Assembly: GCA_017429835.1 (NCBI GenBank) | Contig: JAFROD010000042.1 | Location: 1 to 64,000, forward strand | DNA: 64,000 bases | DNA from: Oscillospiraceae bacterium | Lineage (GTDB): Bacteria; Bacillota; Clostridia; Oscillospirales; Oscillospiraceae | Direction of reading: 5' to 3' | Shown here: piece by piece, positions 25,394 through 34,219 of the stretch | How the letters are laid out: every line of letters begins with the position of its first letter | Position numbering within the stretch: the first letter of the stretch is position 1 | Notes under the pieces: generated by a model | Seen by the model: the letters and a program-made list of their open reading frames with translations, nothing else | What the model was told of the DNA's origin: nothing | Database searches by the model: none | Program-made: the position numbers and the translations under genes

Positions 25394-25422
25394 GGACTCA
25401 GAATACTACCGGAGGGTCTGCT

Positions 25423-26610
25423 ATGAAAGTTCTGATCATCGGCGGCGGCGCATCGGGCATGATCGCCGCGCTGACCGCCTCTGAACAGCCGGATAACGAG
25501 GTCGTTCTTCTGGAGCGGCAGGCGCGTATGGGGCGGAAACTGCTCGCAACGGGCAACGGCCGCTGTAATTTGACCAACCGCGATCTTTCTGCTGAGCACT
25601 ACCACGGACAGCAGCCGCAGTTCTGCCGATACGCGCTGCGCGCCTTCGGCGTGAAGGACACGCTCGCGTATTTCCGCTCACTGGGTCTTTTGACGGTGAC
25701 GGAGGACAGCGGACGGGTCTATCCGCGCAGTGACAGCGCGAACAGCGTCGCAGACGTGTTGCGCCTGCCGCTGGAGCAACGCGAAAACGTGACGATCGTC
25801 ACGGGCGCAGAGGTCGCGGCGCTGAAGCGGGAAAACGGCGCATTCTTTGCGACGGCGGGGGAGAACGTCTATCGAGCCGATCGCGTGATCGTCTGCGCGG
25901 GCGGCTGCGCGGGCGGGAAGCTCGGCGGCACCGACCTGGGCTACAGGCTGCTTTCGACCTTCGGTCACACGAGGACGAAGCTGCGCCCGTCGCTTGTGCA
26001 GCTTCGCACCGACACGACCTACGTCCGCTCGCTCAAGGGCGTGCGCTGCGAGGTCGAGGTACGTCATGCGGGGCAGACGCGCGCCGGCGAGCTCCAGTTC
26101 ACGGAGTACGGTGTGAGCGGTCCCGTGATCTTCGAACTTTCCGCCCATGCCGTGCCGGAGGAGAATCTCGTGATCGACTTTTTGCCCGAATTGACGCAGG
26201 AGGAAATCACGTATTTGCTGACGCTCCGCTGTCGGTCCATGCCGAAACTGAAAGCAGAGGATCTTCTGACCGGCATGCTGCACAACCGTCTCGGCAGAAC
26301 GGTGCTGCGCTCTTTGGGGATCTCGCTGGAACAGCCCTGCGGCGCACTGACCGACCTGAATGCCGTGGCGGAACGGATCAAGCATTTTGCGATCCGTGTC
26401 CTCGGCGCGTTGGGAATGGACGGCGCGCAGGTGACCGCCGGAGGCGTCCGCACGGAGGAATTTGACGATACGACGATGGAAAGCAAGCTCTGTCGCGGGC
26501 TTTACGCTGCGGGTGAGGTCTTGGATATTGACGGCGACTGCGGCGGCTACAATCTGCAGTGGGCGTGGTCGTCCGGTCGTCTTGCCGGGCAGTTGAGGAG
26601 CGCGAAATGA
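25423..26610 (+). CDS. BaiN/YhiN-type FAD flavoprotein
   Basis: This 395-residue protein has the FAD-binding motif VLIIGGGASGMIAALTA at the N-terminus and the HI0933-like signature GRKLLATGNGRCNLTN near residue 38. The C-terminal flavin contact is near GLYAAGEVLDIDGDCGGYNL. Relatives include BaiN, a bile-acid-pathway reductase, and YhiN; the natural substrate of most members is unknown. The start follows GGAGG. It overlaps the next flavoprotein gene by four bases (ATGA), so the two are translationally coupled. Confidence 0.92.
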   Translation: MKVLIIGGGASGMIAALTASEQPDNEVVLLERQARMGRKLLATGNGRCNLTNRDLSAEHYHGQQPQFCRYALRAFGVKDTLAYFRSLGLLTVTEDSGRVYPRSDSANSVADVLRLPLEQRENVTIVTGAEVAALKRENGAFFATAGENVYRADRVIVCAGGCAGGKLGGTDLGYRLLSTFGHTRTKLRPSLVQLRTDTTYVRSLKGVRCEVEVRHAGQTRAGELQFTEYGVSGPVIFELSAHAVPEENLVIDFLPELTQEEITYLLTLRCRSMPKLKAEDLLTGMLHNRLGRTVLRSLGISLEQPCGALTDLNAVAERIKHFAIRVLGALGMDGAQVTAGGVRTEEFDDTTMESKLCRGLYAAGEVLDIDGDCGGYNLQWAWSSGRLAGQLRSAK

Positions 26611-28190
26611 TACGGATCAGAGATATCGTCCTGCCGCCGGAGCATGACAAAAACGATCTGCTCTGGCACGCCGCGCAGGCGCTTCATATCAAGCCGTCGG
26701 AGATCAGGACGCTCACGATCTTCCGCCGCTCCCTCGATGCGCGGAAAAAGCCCGCGCTGCGCTGGGTCTACACGGTGGACGTGACGCTGCACAGCGGAGA
26801 AGGCAAGCTCCTGCGCCAGAACAGAAACAGGAAGATCACGCGGGAAACGCCGTACGTTTATACCATTCCAAAGAAGCAGTCGCCTGACCGACCGGTCATC
26901 GTCGGCTTCGGGCCGGCGGGCATGTTTGCCGCGCTGGTGCTTGCGAAGGCGGGCTTGAAGCCCATCGTGCTCGAGCGCGGCGAGCCTGCGCCGGAACGGA
27001 GAAAGAAGGTCGAAGCCTTCTGGAACGGCGGCGCGCTCGATCCGGAATCGAACGTACAGTTCGGCGAGGGCGGCGCAGGCACGTTTTCCGACGGGAAACT
27101 GAATACGGGAACGAAAAACGAGCGGGGTCGCTGGATCCTGGAACAGTTCGTCCGTTTCGGCGCGCAGGAGGAGATCCTATACGACGCCAAGCCGCACGTC
27201 GGCACGGACGTGCTCTTTACCGTCGTGCAGAACCTGCGCGAGCAGGTGACCGCGCTGGGAGGCGAGGTGCGCTTCGGCGCAAGGCTGACCGGCTTGCAAA
27301 CGGCAAACGGCAGTATCGTCGGCGCGGAATACGCGCAAAACGGCAGACGGGAGACGATCGCCTGCAGAGATATCATTCTGGCGATCGGTCACAGCGCGCG
27401 CGATACCTTCCGTTATCTTGCTTCCGTTCATATCCCGATGGAGCCGAAACCCTTTTCCATGGGCGTGCGAATCGAGCATAAGCAGACGGAAATCGACGTT
27501 TCCCAATACGGCACGGCGGCAGGAAGAGGCGTTCCGCCTGCCGATTACAAGCTGTCCTGCCATCTGCCGGACGGCAGCTCCGCCTATACCTTCTGCATGT
27601 GTCCGGGCGGCTTCGTGGTCGCAGCCGCGTCACAGAGCGGCGGCGTCGTGACGAACGGCATGAGCTTGTCCGCCCGCGACGGCGAAAACGCGAACGCTGC
27701 CCTCCTCGTGACGCTGAAGCCGGAGGACTTTCCGAGCAAAGAAACCCTCGGCGGCATGCTTTGGCAGGAGGAATTGGAACACCGCGCTTTCATTCTTGGC
27801 GGCGAGGACTATCGCGCTCCGGCGCAGACAGTCGGCGACTTTTTGGCAGGAAAGGCGTCCGCGGCGTTCGGAGAGGTGAAACCGACCTACCGACCGGGTG
27901 TGACGCTCTGCGATCTGCATGAGCTGTTCCCCAAGAAGATCACCGCTACGCTGCGGCAGGCGATCCTGACGCTGGACGGCTCGCTCAAAGGCTTCGCTTC
28001 TCCGCAGGCGCTGCTGACCGCGCCGGAGACGAGAAGCTCCTCTCCGGTCAGGATCCTGCGCGGCGAGGATCTGCAGAGCGAGATCAAGGGCCTCTATCCG
28101 TGCGGAGAGGGGGCGGGCTACGCAGGCGGCATATTATCCGCCGCGGTGGACGGAATGCTCTGCGCGGAAGCGATCATCAGAAAAAGCTGA
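26607..28190 (+). CDS. FAD-dependent dehydrogenase (COG2509-like)
   Basis: This 527-residue protein has an N-terminal alpha/beta domain of about 90 residues (RDIVLPPEHDKNDLL), then a nucleotide-binding motif VIVGFGPAGMFAALVLAKAG near residue 97. The family segments VQFGEGGAGTFSDGKLNT and PCGEGAGYAGGILSAAVDG follow. Enzymes of this type are common in Clostridia and uncharacterised; the match is to the FAD-dependent dehydrogenase group. The start was set at the ATG that overlaps the stop of the upstream flavoprotein gene, behind TTGAGGAG. Confidence 0.88.
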   Translation: MIRIRDIVLPPEHDKNDLLWHAAQALHIKPSEIRTLTIFRRSLDARKKPALRWVYTVDVTLHSGEGKLLRQNRNRKITRETPYVYTIPKKQSPDRPVIVGFGPAGMFAALVLAKAGLKPIVLERGEPAPERRKKVEAFWNGGALDPESNVQFGEGGAGTFSDGKLNTGTKNERGRWILEQFVRFGAQEEILYDAKPHVGTDVLFTVVQNLREQVTALGGEVRFGARLTGLQTANGSIVGAEYAQNGRRETIACRDIILAIGHSARDTFRYLASVHIPMEPKPFSMGVRIEHKQTEIDVSQYGTAAGRGVPPADYKLSCHLPDGSSAYTFCMCPGGFVVAAASQSGGVVTNGMSLSARDGENANAALLVTLKPEDFPSKETLGGMLWQEELEHRAFILGGEDYRAPAQTVGDFLAGKASAAFGEVKPTYRPGVTLCDLHELFPKKITATLRQAILTLDGSLKGFASPQALLTAPETRSSSPVRILRGEDLQSEIKGLYPCGEGAGYAGGILSAAVDGMLCAEAIIRKS

Positions 28191-28210
28191 GGGCGAAACC
28201 TCAGCTTTTT
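28181..28210 (+). terminator. Intrinsic terminator after the flavoprotein pair
   Basis: A 12-bp stem AAAAAGCTGAGG/CCTCAGCTTTTT with a six-base loop overlaps the end of the coding sequence, including its stop codon. Confidence 0.9.
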
Positions 28211-28222
28211 CTTGTATATTAC

Positions 28223-28251
28223 TTGTATTTTAATACTATATGTTGTAAAAT
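28223..28251 (+). promoter_or_regulatory. Probable promoter of the recD2-comF-mreB unit
   Basis: TTGTAT and TAAAAT are separated by 17 bases in an AT-rich stretch right after the preceding terminator. Confidence 0.65.
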
Positions 28252-28298
28252 ATAACTTGGAACATTCCATCCGGACGAATCATAGACTGTCTCGGGTG

Positions 28299-28712
28299 AT
28301 GAAAATGCTGCTGAACGTGATGATTGCCGCTTTTGCAGCCGGCGGACTGTTTTTGGTGCTGCGGGCGCTGATGGACGCGATTATACTTCCGCGGCCGGAG
28401 AAGGCGGTTCATATTTACTATATTCGCGGCGGGAGCGCCGAAGCGGAGCATACCATTCGCGGCTGCCTTCATCTTCGAGACAACAGGGGCATGCGAGGCA
28501 TGCTGCTCTTCGCAGACGACGGACTGACGCCGGAGGGACAGACAGCGGCGGAGCTGCTGCTGCGCGGCGAGCCTGATGCGGCGCTGTGTTCTGCGGCGCA
28601 GATTTGTGAGTACATAGGACGGGAGAACGACGGGCTTGGAGCAGGAACTGATCAGCGGCGTGATTGCCGCGGTGCTTTTTCAGAATCAGGAAAACGGATA
28701 TGCCGTCATTAA
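28299..28712 (+). CDS. Small membrane-anchored protein overlapping recD2
   Basis: This frame encodes 137 residues: a hydrophobic N-terminus (MKMLLNVMIAAFAAGGLFLVLRA region, residues 1-25) and a soluble part with HIYYIRGGSAEAEHTIRGCL. No family is recognised. It is the only open frame between the promoter at 28223 and recD2 and reads on for 77 bases past the recD2 start in another frame, which is an unusually long overlap. The start has only a weak CGGGTG site. The gene is probable, but the exact ends are uncertain. Confidence 0.55.
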   Translation: MKMLLNVMIAAFAAGGLFLVLRALMDAIILPRPEKAVHIYYIRGGSAEAEHTIRGCLHLRDNRGMRGMLLFADDGLTPEGQTAAELLLRGEPDAALCSAAQICEYIGRENDGLGAGTDQRRDCRGAFSESGKRICRH

Positions 28713-30840
28713 GCTGGACGCCGAAGACGGCACGTTGATCACCGTCGTCGGCACGATCCCCGTTCCGACCGTCGGCGAACGGCTGATCGTGACGGGAAAG
28801 TGGACGACGCACAATAACTACGGCAGGCAGTTTGAAGCCGAATTCCTGGAACGGCTGCTGCCGGACACGACCAACGATATCCTGGCCTATCTGTCTTCCC
28901 GCGCTGTGCGCGGGATCGGACCGAAAACGGCGGAGAAGATTGTTGCGCGATTTGGAGAAAACAGCCTGAAAATTCTCGACGCCATGCCGGAACGCCTTGC
29001 GGAAATCAGCGGGATCTCCGTGAAGGCTGCGTTGGATATGGGCGCATCTTTCCGCAGACAGATCGGCGTGCGCAGGCTGATCGAATTCCTTGCAGCCTAC
29101 CGGATCCCCGCGGAGATCGCCGTGCGGCTTTACCGCGTTTACGCGGAAGAAGCCATGGAACGACTCCATGAAAATCCGTATCTTCTGACCCTCCCGCAGT
29201 TTGGCGCAGGTTTTGCGGCGACTGACGCGATGGCGCTGGAGCTTGGATTCGACGGCGACGACGATTGCCGTGTGGAAGCAGCCGTAATCTTTGAATTGCG
29301 GCATAATCTGAATAACGGACATACTTTTTTGCCGCTGGACAAGCTCACGCTTGCGACCGCTTCCATGTTGGAGCTCGACAGCGATACCGTGCGCGACGCG
29401 TTGGATCGGCTCGCGGAGCTCGGCAGGGTCGAGATCGACGGGATTGCGGGCCTGCAGGCGGTCTACCTGCCGGAATACTATGAAGCCGAGTGTTATATCG
29501 CCGAGCGCGTGAGCCGCATGGCGCACGAAAAACCGCAGCCGCTACGCTTTGCCGACCGCCAGATTGCCTCGGTCGAAGCGGAAAACGACATTACTTACGC
29601 GGAGATGCAAAAGCAGGCGATCCGCTGTGCCGCAGAGCGAAAAATCATGCTGCTGACCGGCGGTCCCGGTACGGGCAAGACGACGGCGCTTGCGGGCATT
29701 CTCTCGCTTTTTGACCGCATGGAGAAGAAGACCCTCCTTGCCGCGCCGACCGGGCGCGCCGCAAAACGGCTTTCCGAGCTGACGGGGCGCGACGCTTCGA
29801 CGATCCACCGACTTCTGGAGACGCAGATTTCGCCCGAGACGGGCGAGATGTACTTCGTGCGCAACGAGGACGAGCCGCTCGACTGCGACGCGCTGATCGT
29901 GGACGAGACGTCCATGGTCGACGTTCTGCTGATGCACAGCCTGCTGCGCGCTTTGCCGGACAAAGCGTCTTTGATTCTGGTCGGAGACCCGGATCAGCTT
30001 CCGTCTGTCGGCGCGGGCAATCTCTTTGCCGATTTGATTCGGAGCGGCGTCGTGCTGACGATCGCGCTGACGGAGATCTTCCGGCAGGCGCAGGAGAGTT
30101 TGATCGTGATGAACGCGCATGCGGTCAACCACGGCGAACTGCCCGTGCTGACGGCGAAGGATCGGGATTTCTTTTTCCTCAAACGCCGTTCTCCGGACGC
30201 CGTGGTACAGACGATTGCCGAGCTTTGCGCGAAGCGTCTGCCGGACAACATGGGCATTCCGTCCGGCGAAATTCAGGTCATCAGCCCGACCAGAAAAGGG
30301 GAGACCGGCACGCAGCGTCTCAATTCCGTCCTGCAATCGGTCTTAAATCCGCCCTCACCCGCGAAAAAAGAGAAGTATTGTGGAGAAAAATGTTTCCGCG
30401 AAGGCGATCGGGTGATGCAAATTCGCAACAATTATGATATAATGTGGAAAAAGCAGGGGGGCGGTGCGGGAACCGGCATATTCAACGGCGATATCGGCAC
30501 GATTCTGGAGATCGACCCGCAGGAGGACACAGTACGCATTCTCTTTGATGACAAAGAAGCGATTTATGACAGCGATCTGCTCTCGGAGCTGGAGCTCGCC
30601 TACGCGATCACGGCGCACAAGAGTCAAGGCAGCGAGTATCGCGCGGTGATTTTCGTTCCCTATGCCGGTGCGCCGATGCTGCTCACACGCGGCGTTCTCT
30701 ATACGGCGATCACCCGCGCGAGGGAGCTTCTGATCCTGGTCGGCAATGAGGAAATCGTCGCGCAGATGACGGAAAACAACCGCAGGAACAAGCGCTACAG
30801 CGGTCTGCGGCACAGACTGGCGGAGCGTGAAGCGTCATGA
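28636..30840 (+). CDS. recD2: RecD2-type ATP-dependent DNA helicase
   Basis: This 734-residue helicase has the RecD2 layout: an N-terminal OB-like region (FQNQENGYAVIKLD), helix-hairpin-helix motifs (VRGIGPKTAEKIVARFG near residue 94), and a superfamily 1B motor with Walker A GGPGTGKTTAL near 340, DETSMVD, GDPDQLPSVGAG and a C-terminal AITAHKSQGSEY. RecD2 moves 5' to 3' and acts in repair and replication-fork maintenance without RecBC. The start is TTG at 28636, with GGGAG 10 bases before it, and it matches the conserved family N-terminus. It overlaps comF by four bases. Confidence 0.95.
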   Translation: MEQELISGVIAAVLFQNQENGYAVIKLDAEDGTLITVVGTIPVPTVGERLIVTGKWTTHNNYGRQFEAEFLERLLPDTTNDILAYLSSRAVRGIGPKTAEKIVARFGENSLKILDAMPERLAEISGISVKAALDMGASFRRQIGVRRLIEFLAAYRIPAEIAVRLYRVYAEEAMERLHENPYLLTLPQFGAGFAATDAMALELGFDGDDDCRVEAAVIFELRHNLNNGHTFLPLDKLTLATASMLELDSDTVRDALDRLAELGRVEIDGIAGLQAVYLPEYYEAECYIAERVSRMAHEKPQPLRFADRQIASVEAENDITYAEMQKQAIRCAAERKIMLLTGGPGTGKTTALAGILSLFDRMEKKTLLAAPTGRAAKRLSELTGRDASTIHRLLETQISPETGEMYFVRNEDEPLDCDALIVDETSMVDVLLMHSLLRALPDKASLILVGDPDQLPSVGAGNLFADLIRSGVVLTIALTEIFRQAQESLIVMNAHAVNHGELPVLTAKDRDFFFLKRRSPDAVVQTIAELCAKRLPDNMGIPSGEIQVISPTRKGETGTQRLNSVLQSVLNPPSPAKKEKYCGEKCFREGDRVMQIRNNYDIMWKKQGGGAGTGIFNGDIGTILEIDPQEDTVRILFDDKEAIYDSDLLSELELAYAITAHKSQGSEYRAVIFVPYAGAPMLLTRGVLYTAITRARELLILVGNEEIVAQMTENNRRNKRYSGLRHRLAEREAS

Positions 30841-31496
30841 AGCTTTTTGCATGGCTGCTCGATCTGGTCTATCCGCCCAAATGCCCCTTTTGCGGGAAAC
30901 TGCTCGGCAAGGACGAGAGCGACCTCTGCGGCAAGTGCCGTAAGGATCTGCCGGAGGTCGGCGGCTCCGTCAAGCGCGGCGAGAACTTCCGGCAATGCTG
31001 GTCGGTCTATTATTATGAAGACGAAGTGATTGACTCCATCCACCGCTTCAAATTCAGCGGCATGCAGCAGTATGCGCAGGTCTACGGCAGGCTGATCGCG
31101 ATGACGCTGCTGCGCAAAAAAGTCGAATTCGACATTCTGACCTGGGTGCCGATCAGTAAAAAACGCCGCAGGACACGCGGCTACGAGCAGACGCGTCTGA
31201 TCGCAAAGACGGTGGCGGAGGAGCTTGGCTGCGACTGCGTGCCGACGCTGAGAAAGGTACGCGACAACCCGCCGCAGTCCCTGCAGAAGAGCGCGGCGAA
31301 CCGCCGCGGCAACGTATTAAACGCCTATCAGACGGTGCACCCGGAGCGCTTTCGCGGCAGACGGGTGCTGTTGATCGACGATATCATCACGTCCGGTGCG
31401 ACACTTGGCGAGTGCAGCAAGACCCTCCTTATGGCCGGCGCTGCGCAGGTGGAGTGCGCGACGCTGGCAGTGACGCAAAACAGTGACAAGAAATAG
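30837..31496 (+). CDS. comF: ComF family phosphoribosyltransferase-like protein
   Basis: This 219-residue protein has an N-terminal double zinc finger (PPKCPFCGKLL and CGKCRKDLP) and a phosphoribosyltransferase-type domain with the PRPP-loop sequence VLLIDDIITSGATLGEC near residue 178. ComF is needed for DNA uptake into the cytosol in naturally competent bacteria, although many non-competent species keep it. The start ATG overlaps the stop codon of recD2 (ATGA), and mreB follows 11 bases later. Confidence 0.93.
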   Translation: MKLFAWLLDLVYPPKCPFCGKLLGKDESDLCGKCRKDLPEVGGSVKRGENFRQCWSVYYYEDEVIDSIHRFKFSGMQQYAQVYGRLIAMTLLRKKVEFDILTWVPISKKRRRTRGYEQTRLIAKTVAEELGCDCVPTLRKVRDNPPQSLQKSAANRRGNVLNAYQTVHPERFRGRRVLLIDDIITSGATLGECSKTLLMAGAAQVECATLAVTQNSDKK

Positions 31497-31507
31497 TAGG
31501 TGACAGT

Positions 31508-32539
31508 ATGTTATTCTTTTCCAAAGACCTCGGCATTGACCTTGGCACATCAAACGTTCTGATCTACGCGGCAGGCAAGGGCGTCATTTTGCGCGAGCCC
31601 TCCGTGATCGCGCTCGATAAAAACACCGGAAAGGTGCTGCAGGTCGGCGCGGCGGCACGGAATATGCTCGGCAGAACGCCCGGCAACGTCGTGGCGATCC
31701 ATCCGCTGCAGGACGGCGTTATTTCCGACTATGAGCTGACGGCGAAGATGCTGACGGAGATGATCCGCGGCATCATCAAGCATGCGGTCGTCAAGCCGCG
31801 CATGATCGTCTGCGTGCCGAGCGGCATCACGGAGGTCGAGGAGCGCGCGGTGATTCAGGCGGCGAACGAAGCCGGCGCGAGACGCGTCTATCTGATCGAA
31901 GAGCCGCTTGCGGCGGCCTTGGGCGCGCAGATTGATATTTCCGCTCCGGAAGGCCACATGGTCGTCGATATCGGCGGCGGCACGACGGACGTCGGCGTTC
32001 TGACGATGAACGGCGTCGCCAATTCCGCTTCGGTCAAGGTCGCGGGCATCGCCTTTGACGAAGCGATCGTGAAGTATATCCGCAAGAACTACGGCCTGCT
32101 GATCGGCAACAATACCGCCGAGGATATCAAGATTTCCATCGGCTGTGTCTGGCAGCGGCCCGAAGCGCTGAGCATGGCAGTCAAGGGCAGAGACATCAAG
32201 ACCGGACTTGCCCGTGAGATCGTGATCGGCTCGGACGAGGTCATGGAGAGCCTTCGCCGTCCGGCGCGTCAGATCTGCGACAAGGTGCTCGACGTGCTCG
32301 AGGAAACGACGCCCGAGCTGGTCGCGGATATTTCCAAGAACGGCATCGTTCTGACCGGCGGCGGCAGCCAAATCTACGGCATGGACAAGCTCCTGCAGGA
32401 GCGAACGGAAATCAAATGCATGGTCGCGGACGATGCGGATTCCTGCGTTGCCTACGGCTGCGGCAAGAGCCTTGCGTGGATGAACCACATGCAGGAGGAT
32501 ACGATCAATATTGCACGGCGCAGATTGCTGAAAGAATAG
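31508..32539 (+). CDS. mreB: Rod-shape-determining protein of the MreB/Mbl family
   Basis: This 343-residue bacterial actin has the nucleotide-binding motifs DLGIDLGTSNVLIY near the start, VVDIGGGTTDVGVL near residue 155 and VLTGGGSQIYGMDKLL near 283. MreB filaments under the membrane direct the elongation machinery of the cell wall. The gene is not followed by mreCD; instead it is between comF and a wall-polysaccharide deacetylase-like gene, so it may be a second MreB or Mbl-type copy. Confidence 0.95.
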   Translation: MLFFSKDLGIDLGTSNVLIYAAGKGVILREPSVIALDKNTGKVLQVGAAARNMLGRTPGNVVAIHPLQDGVISDYELTAKMLTEMIRGIIKHAVVKPRMIVCVPSGITEVEERAVIQAANEAGARRVYLIEEPLAAALGAQIDISAPEGHMVVDIGGGTTDVGVLTMNGVANSASVKVAGIAFDEAIVKYIRKNYGLLIGNNTAEDIKISIGCVWQRPEALSMAVKGRDIKTGLAREIVIGSDEVMESLRRPARQICDKVLDVLEETTPELVADISKNGIVLTGGGSQIYGMDKLLQERTEIKCMVADDADSCVAYGCGKSLAWMNHMQEDTINIARRRLLKE

Positions 32540-32564
32540 ATTACAGAAAGAGAGGCAGCTCACA

Positions 32565-34139
32565 ATGGAGGAAAATAAAAACAGACCCATTAACTCCGAG
32601 GAAGCCTTCCTGCGGGAAGTCGATACCGAGTGGGACGTAGAACAGTTCCTTGCGCAGAAGAAGGGCGAACCGTTACCCCAACCGCCGGAACAGCCAATGG
32701 TCAATGATGCTGCCCGTCCGGAAGAAAAACCGCGCAATCCGGAAAGACCCGCAGCCCGTCCGCGGACACAGACGGCGACGACGGAGCGTCCTGCGCAGCA
32801 GAGAAAGCCTGCGAAAAAACAGAAGGTGAATTATCGCGGCTGGGCGCAGCTCATTCTGGCAGCGGTGTTGGTCATTGCGATCATCATCGTCCTGATCGTT
32901 CTGATCGGCAAAATCGTTTCCGGCGGTGCTTCGGATGCGCCGGAGACGGAAACGACCGAGACCGTGCAGTCCAGAGAACAGATCATCAGCGATCTGATCG
33001 CCCGCGCAGACCGGCTTGCGTCGGGCTACGACTACGAGGGCGCGGTCAACGTCCTGCGCGAATACGGCACGGACTGGATGCAGCAGCCGGAGCTGATGGA
33101 AGTAAACGCCCGCTATCAGAGCGCGCAGTCGCTTCTGGTAAAATGGAGCGACGTTTCAAAAGTCTCCATGTTGTCTTTCCACAGCCTGATCGCCGATCCG
33201 GCGCGCGCTTTTGACGGCGGCTCGCAGGAGAGCTATTACCGCGATTATATGGTCACGGTAACGGAATTCAAGGCGATCCTGCAGGAGCTGTATAACAAAA
33301 ATTACATTCTGATCGGCATTCACGATCTCTATAAAACCGGCGCAGACGGCAAGTATTCGCCCGAAGAACTTTACCTGCCGGACGGCAAAAAGCCGCTGAT
33401 CCTGGTGCAGGACGATCTGAACTACGGCCCGACCATGACAGACGGCAACGGCGACGGCTATGCCGATAAGGACGGCGACGGCTTTGCAAGCAGACTGGTG
33501 CTCGACGAGAACGGAAAAATCACCTGCGAGTACATCACCTTCGACGGCAAGGTCGACCAGGGAGATTATGACCTCGTTCCGGTTCTCGAATCGTTCATCA
33601 GCGAGCATCCGGACTTTTCGTTCCGCGGCGCGAGAGGCATTCTCAGTCTGACGGGCGCGAACGGCGTGTTCGGCTACCATACGTCCTCCGCATGGAAGGA
33701 AAAGCTCGACAGCGCGACGTATAACGCGGAGGTCGACGGCGCCCGCAAGGTCGCGGACGCGCTCAAGGCGCAGGGCTGGGAATTTGCCTCCCACACTTAC
33801 GATCATATCAGTTACGGCGACGCCAAGGCGGAGGAACTGGCTAAGGATCTGAAGCTTTGGAAAGAGGAAGTGCAGTCGATCGTCGGCGACACTGACCTTT
33901 TGATGTATCCCAAGGGCGGCGGTCTGTACGGAAGCCTGTATGGCACGGACGACGCCATATACAAGGAAATTTACAGTTATGGCTTCCGCGTGTTCTGCAA
34001 CGTCGATACGGAAATGACGGAGCTTCGCTTCTTCGATACTTATCTCCGCATCAACCGCACGCCGGTCGGCGGACAGTGGTTCGATGGTCTTGACGAGTTC
34101 TTCAACGGCTCGAAGATCAAGGATTCTGCCAGAAAGTAG
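32565..34139 (+). CDS. Membrane-anchored NodB-type polysaccharide deacetylase with Ca2+-loop insert
   Basis: This 524-residue protein has a Pro/Arg-rich cytosolic N-terminus, one membrane helix (about residues 98-123), a helical spacer and a C-terminal NodB-like domain. Deacetylase motif 1 is probably LVQDDLNYG and motif 2 is ASHTYDHISYG, with the two His spaced as in metal-dependent deacetylases. Between them lies DGNGDGYADKDGDGF, two Asp/Gly loops of the calcium-binding thrombospondin-3 or EF-hand kind. Probable action is on peptidoglycan or another wall glycan. It lies 25 bases after mreB, so wall growth and modification may be linked. Confidence 0.82.
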   Translation: MEENKNRPINSEEAFLREVDTEWDVEQFLAQKKGEPLPQPPEQPMVNDAARPEEKPRNPERPAARPRTQTATTERPAQQRKPAKKQKVNYRGWAQLILAAVLVIAIIIVLIVLIGKIVSGGASDAPETETTETVQSREQIISDLIARADRLASGYDYEGAVNVLREYGTDWMQQPELMEVNARYQSAQSLLVKWSDVSKVSMLSFHSLIADPARAFDGGSQESYYRDYMVTVTEFKAILQELYNKNYILIGIHDLYKTGADGKYSPEELYLPDGKKPLILVQDDLNYGPTMTDGNGDGYADKDGDGFASRLVLDENGKITCEYITFDGKVDQGDYDLVPVLESFISEHPDFSFRGARGILSLTGANGVFGYHTSSAWKEKLDSATYNAEVDGARKVADALKAQGWEFASHTYDHISYGDAKAEELAKDLKLWKEEVQSIVGDTDLLMYPKGGGLYGSLYGTDDAIYKEIYSYGFRVFCNVDTEMTELRFFDTYLRINRTPVGGQWFDGLDEFFNGSKIKDSARK

Positions 34140-34170
34140 CCCGGCTGTCCGGTACATGCGCGATCATAAT

Positions 34171-34214
34171 GGAACGCCCCCGGTTTAAGCATTCGCTTAA
34201 ACCGGGGGCGTTCC
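34171..34214. terminator. Long perfect hairpin between convergent genes
   Basis: A 20-bp perfect stem (GGAACGCCCCCGGTTTAAGC and its complement) with a four-base loop lies between the deacetylase and ABC exporter genes. It has no clear T tract on either side. It probably ends transcription in both directions. Confidence 0.6.
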
Positions 34215-34219
34215 CTGCG

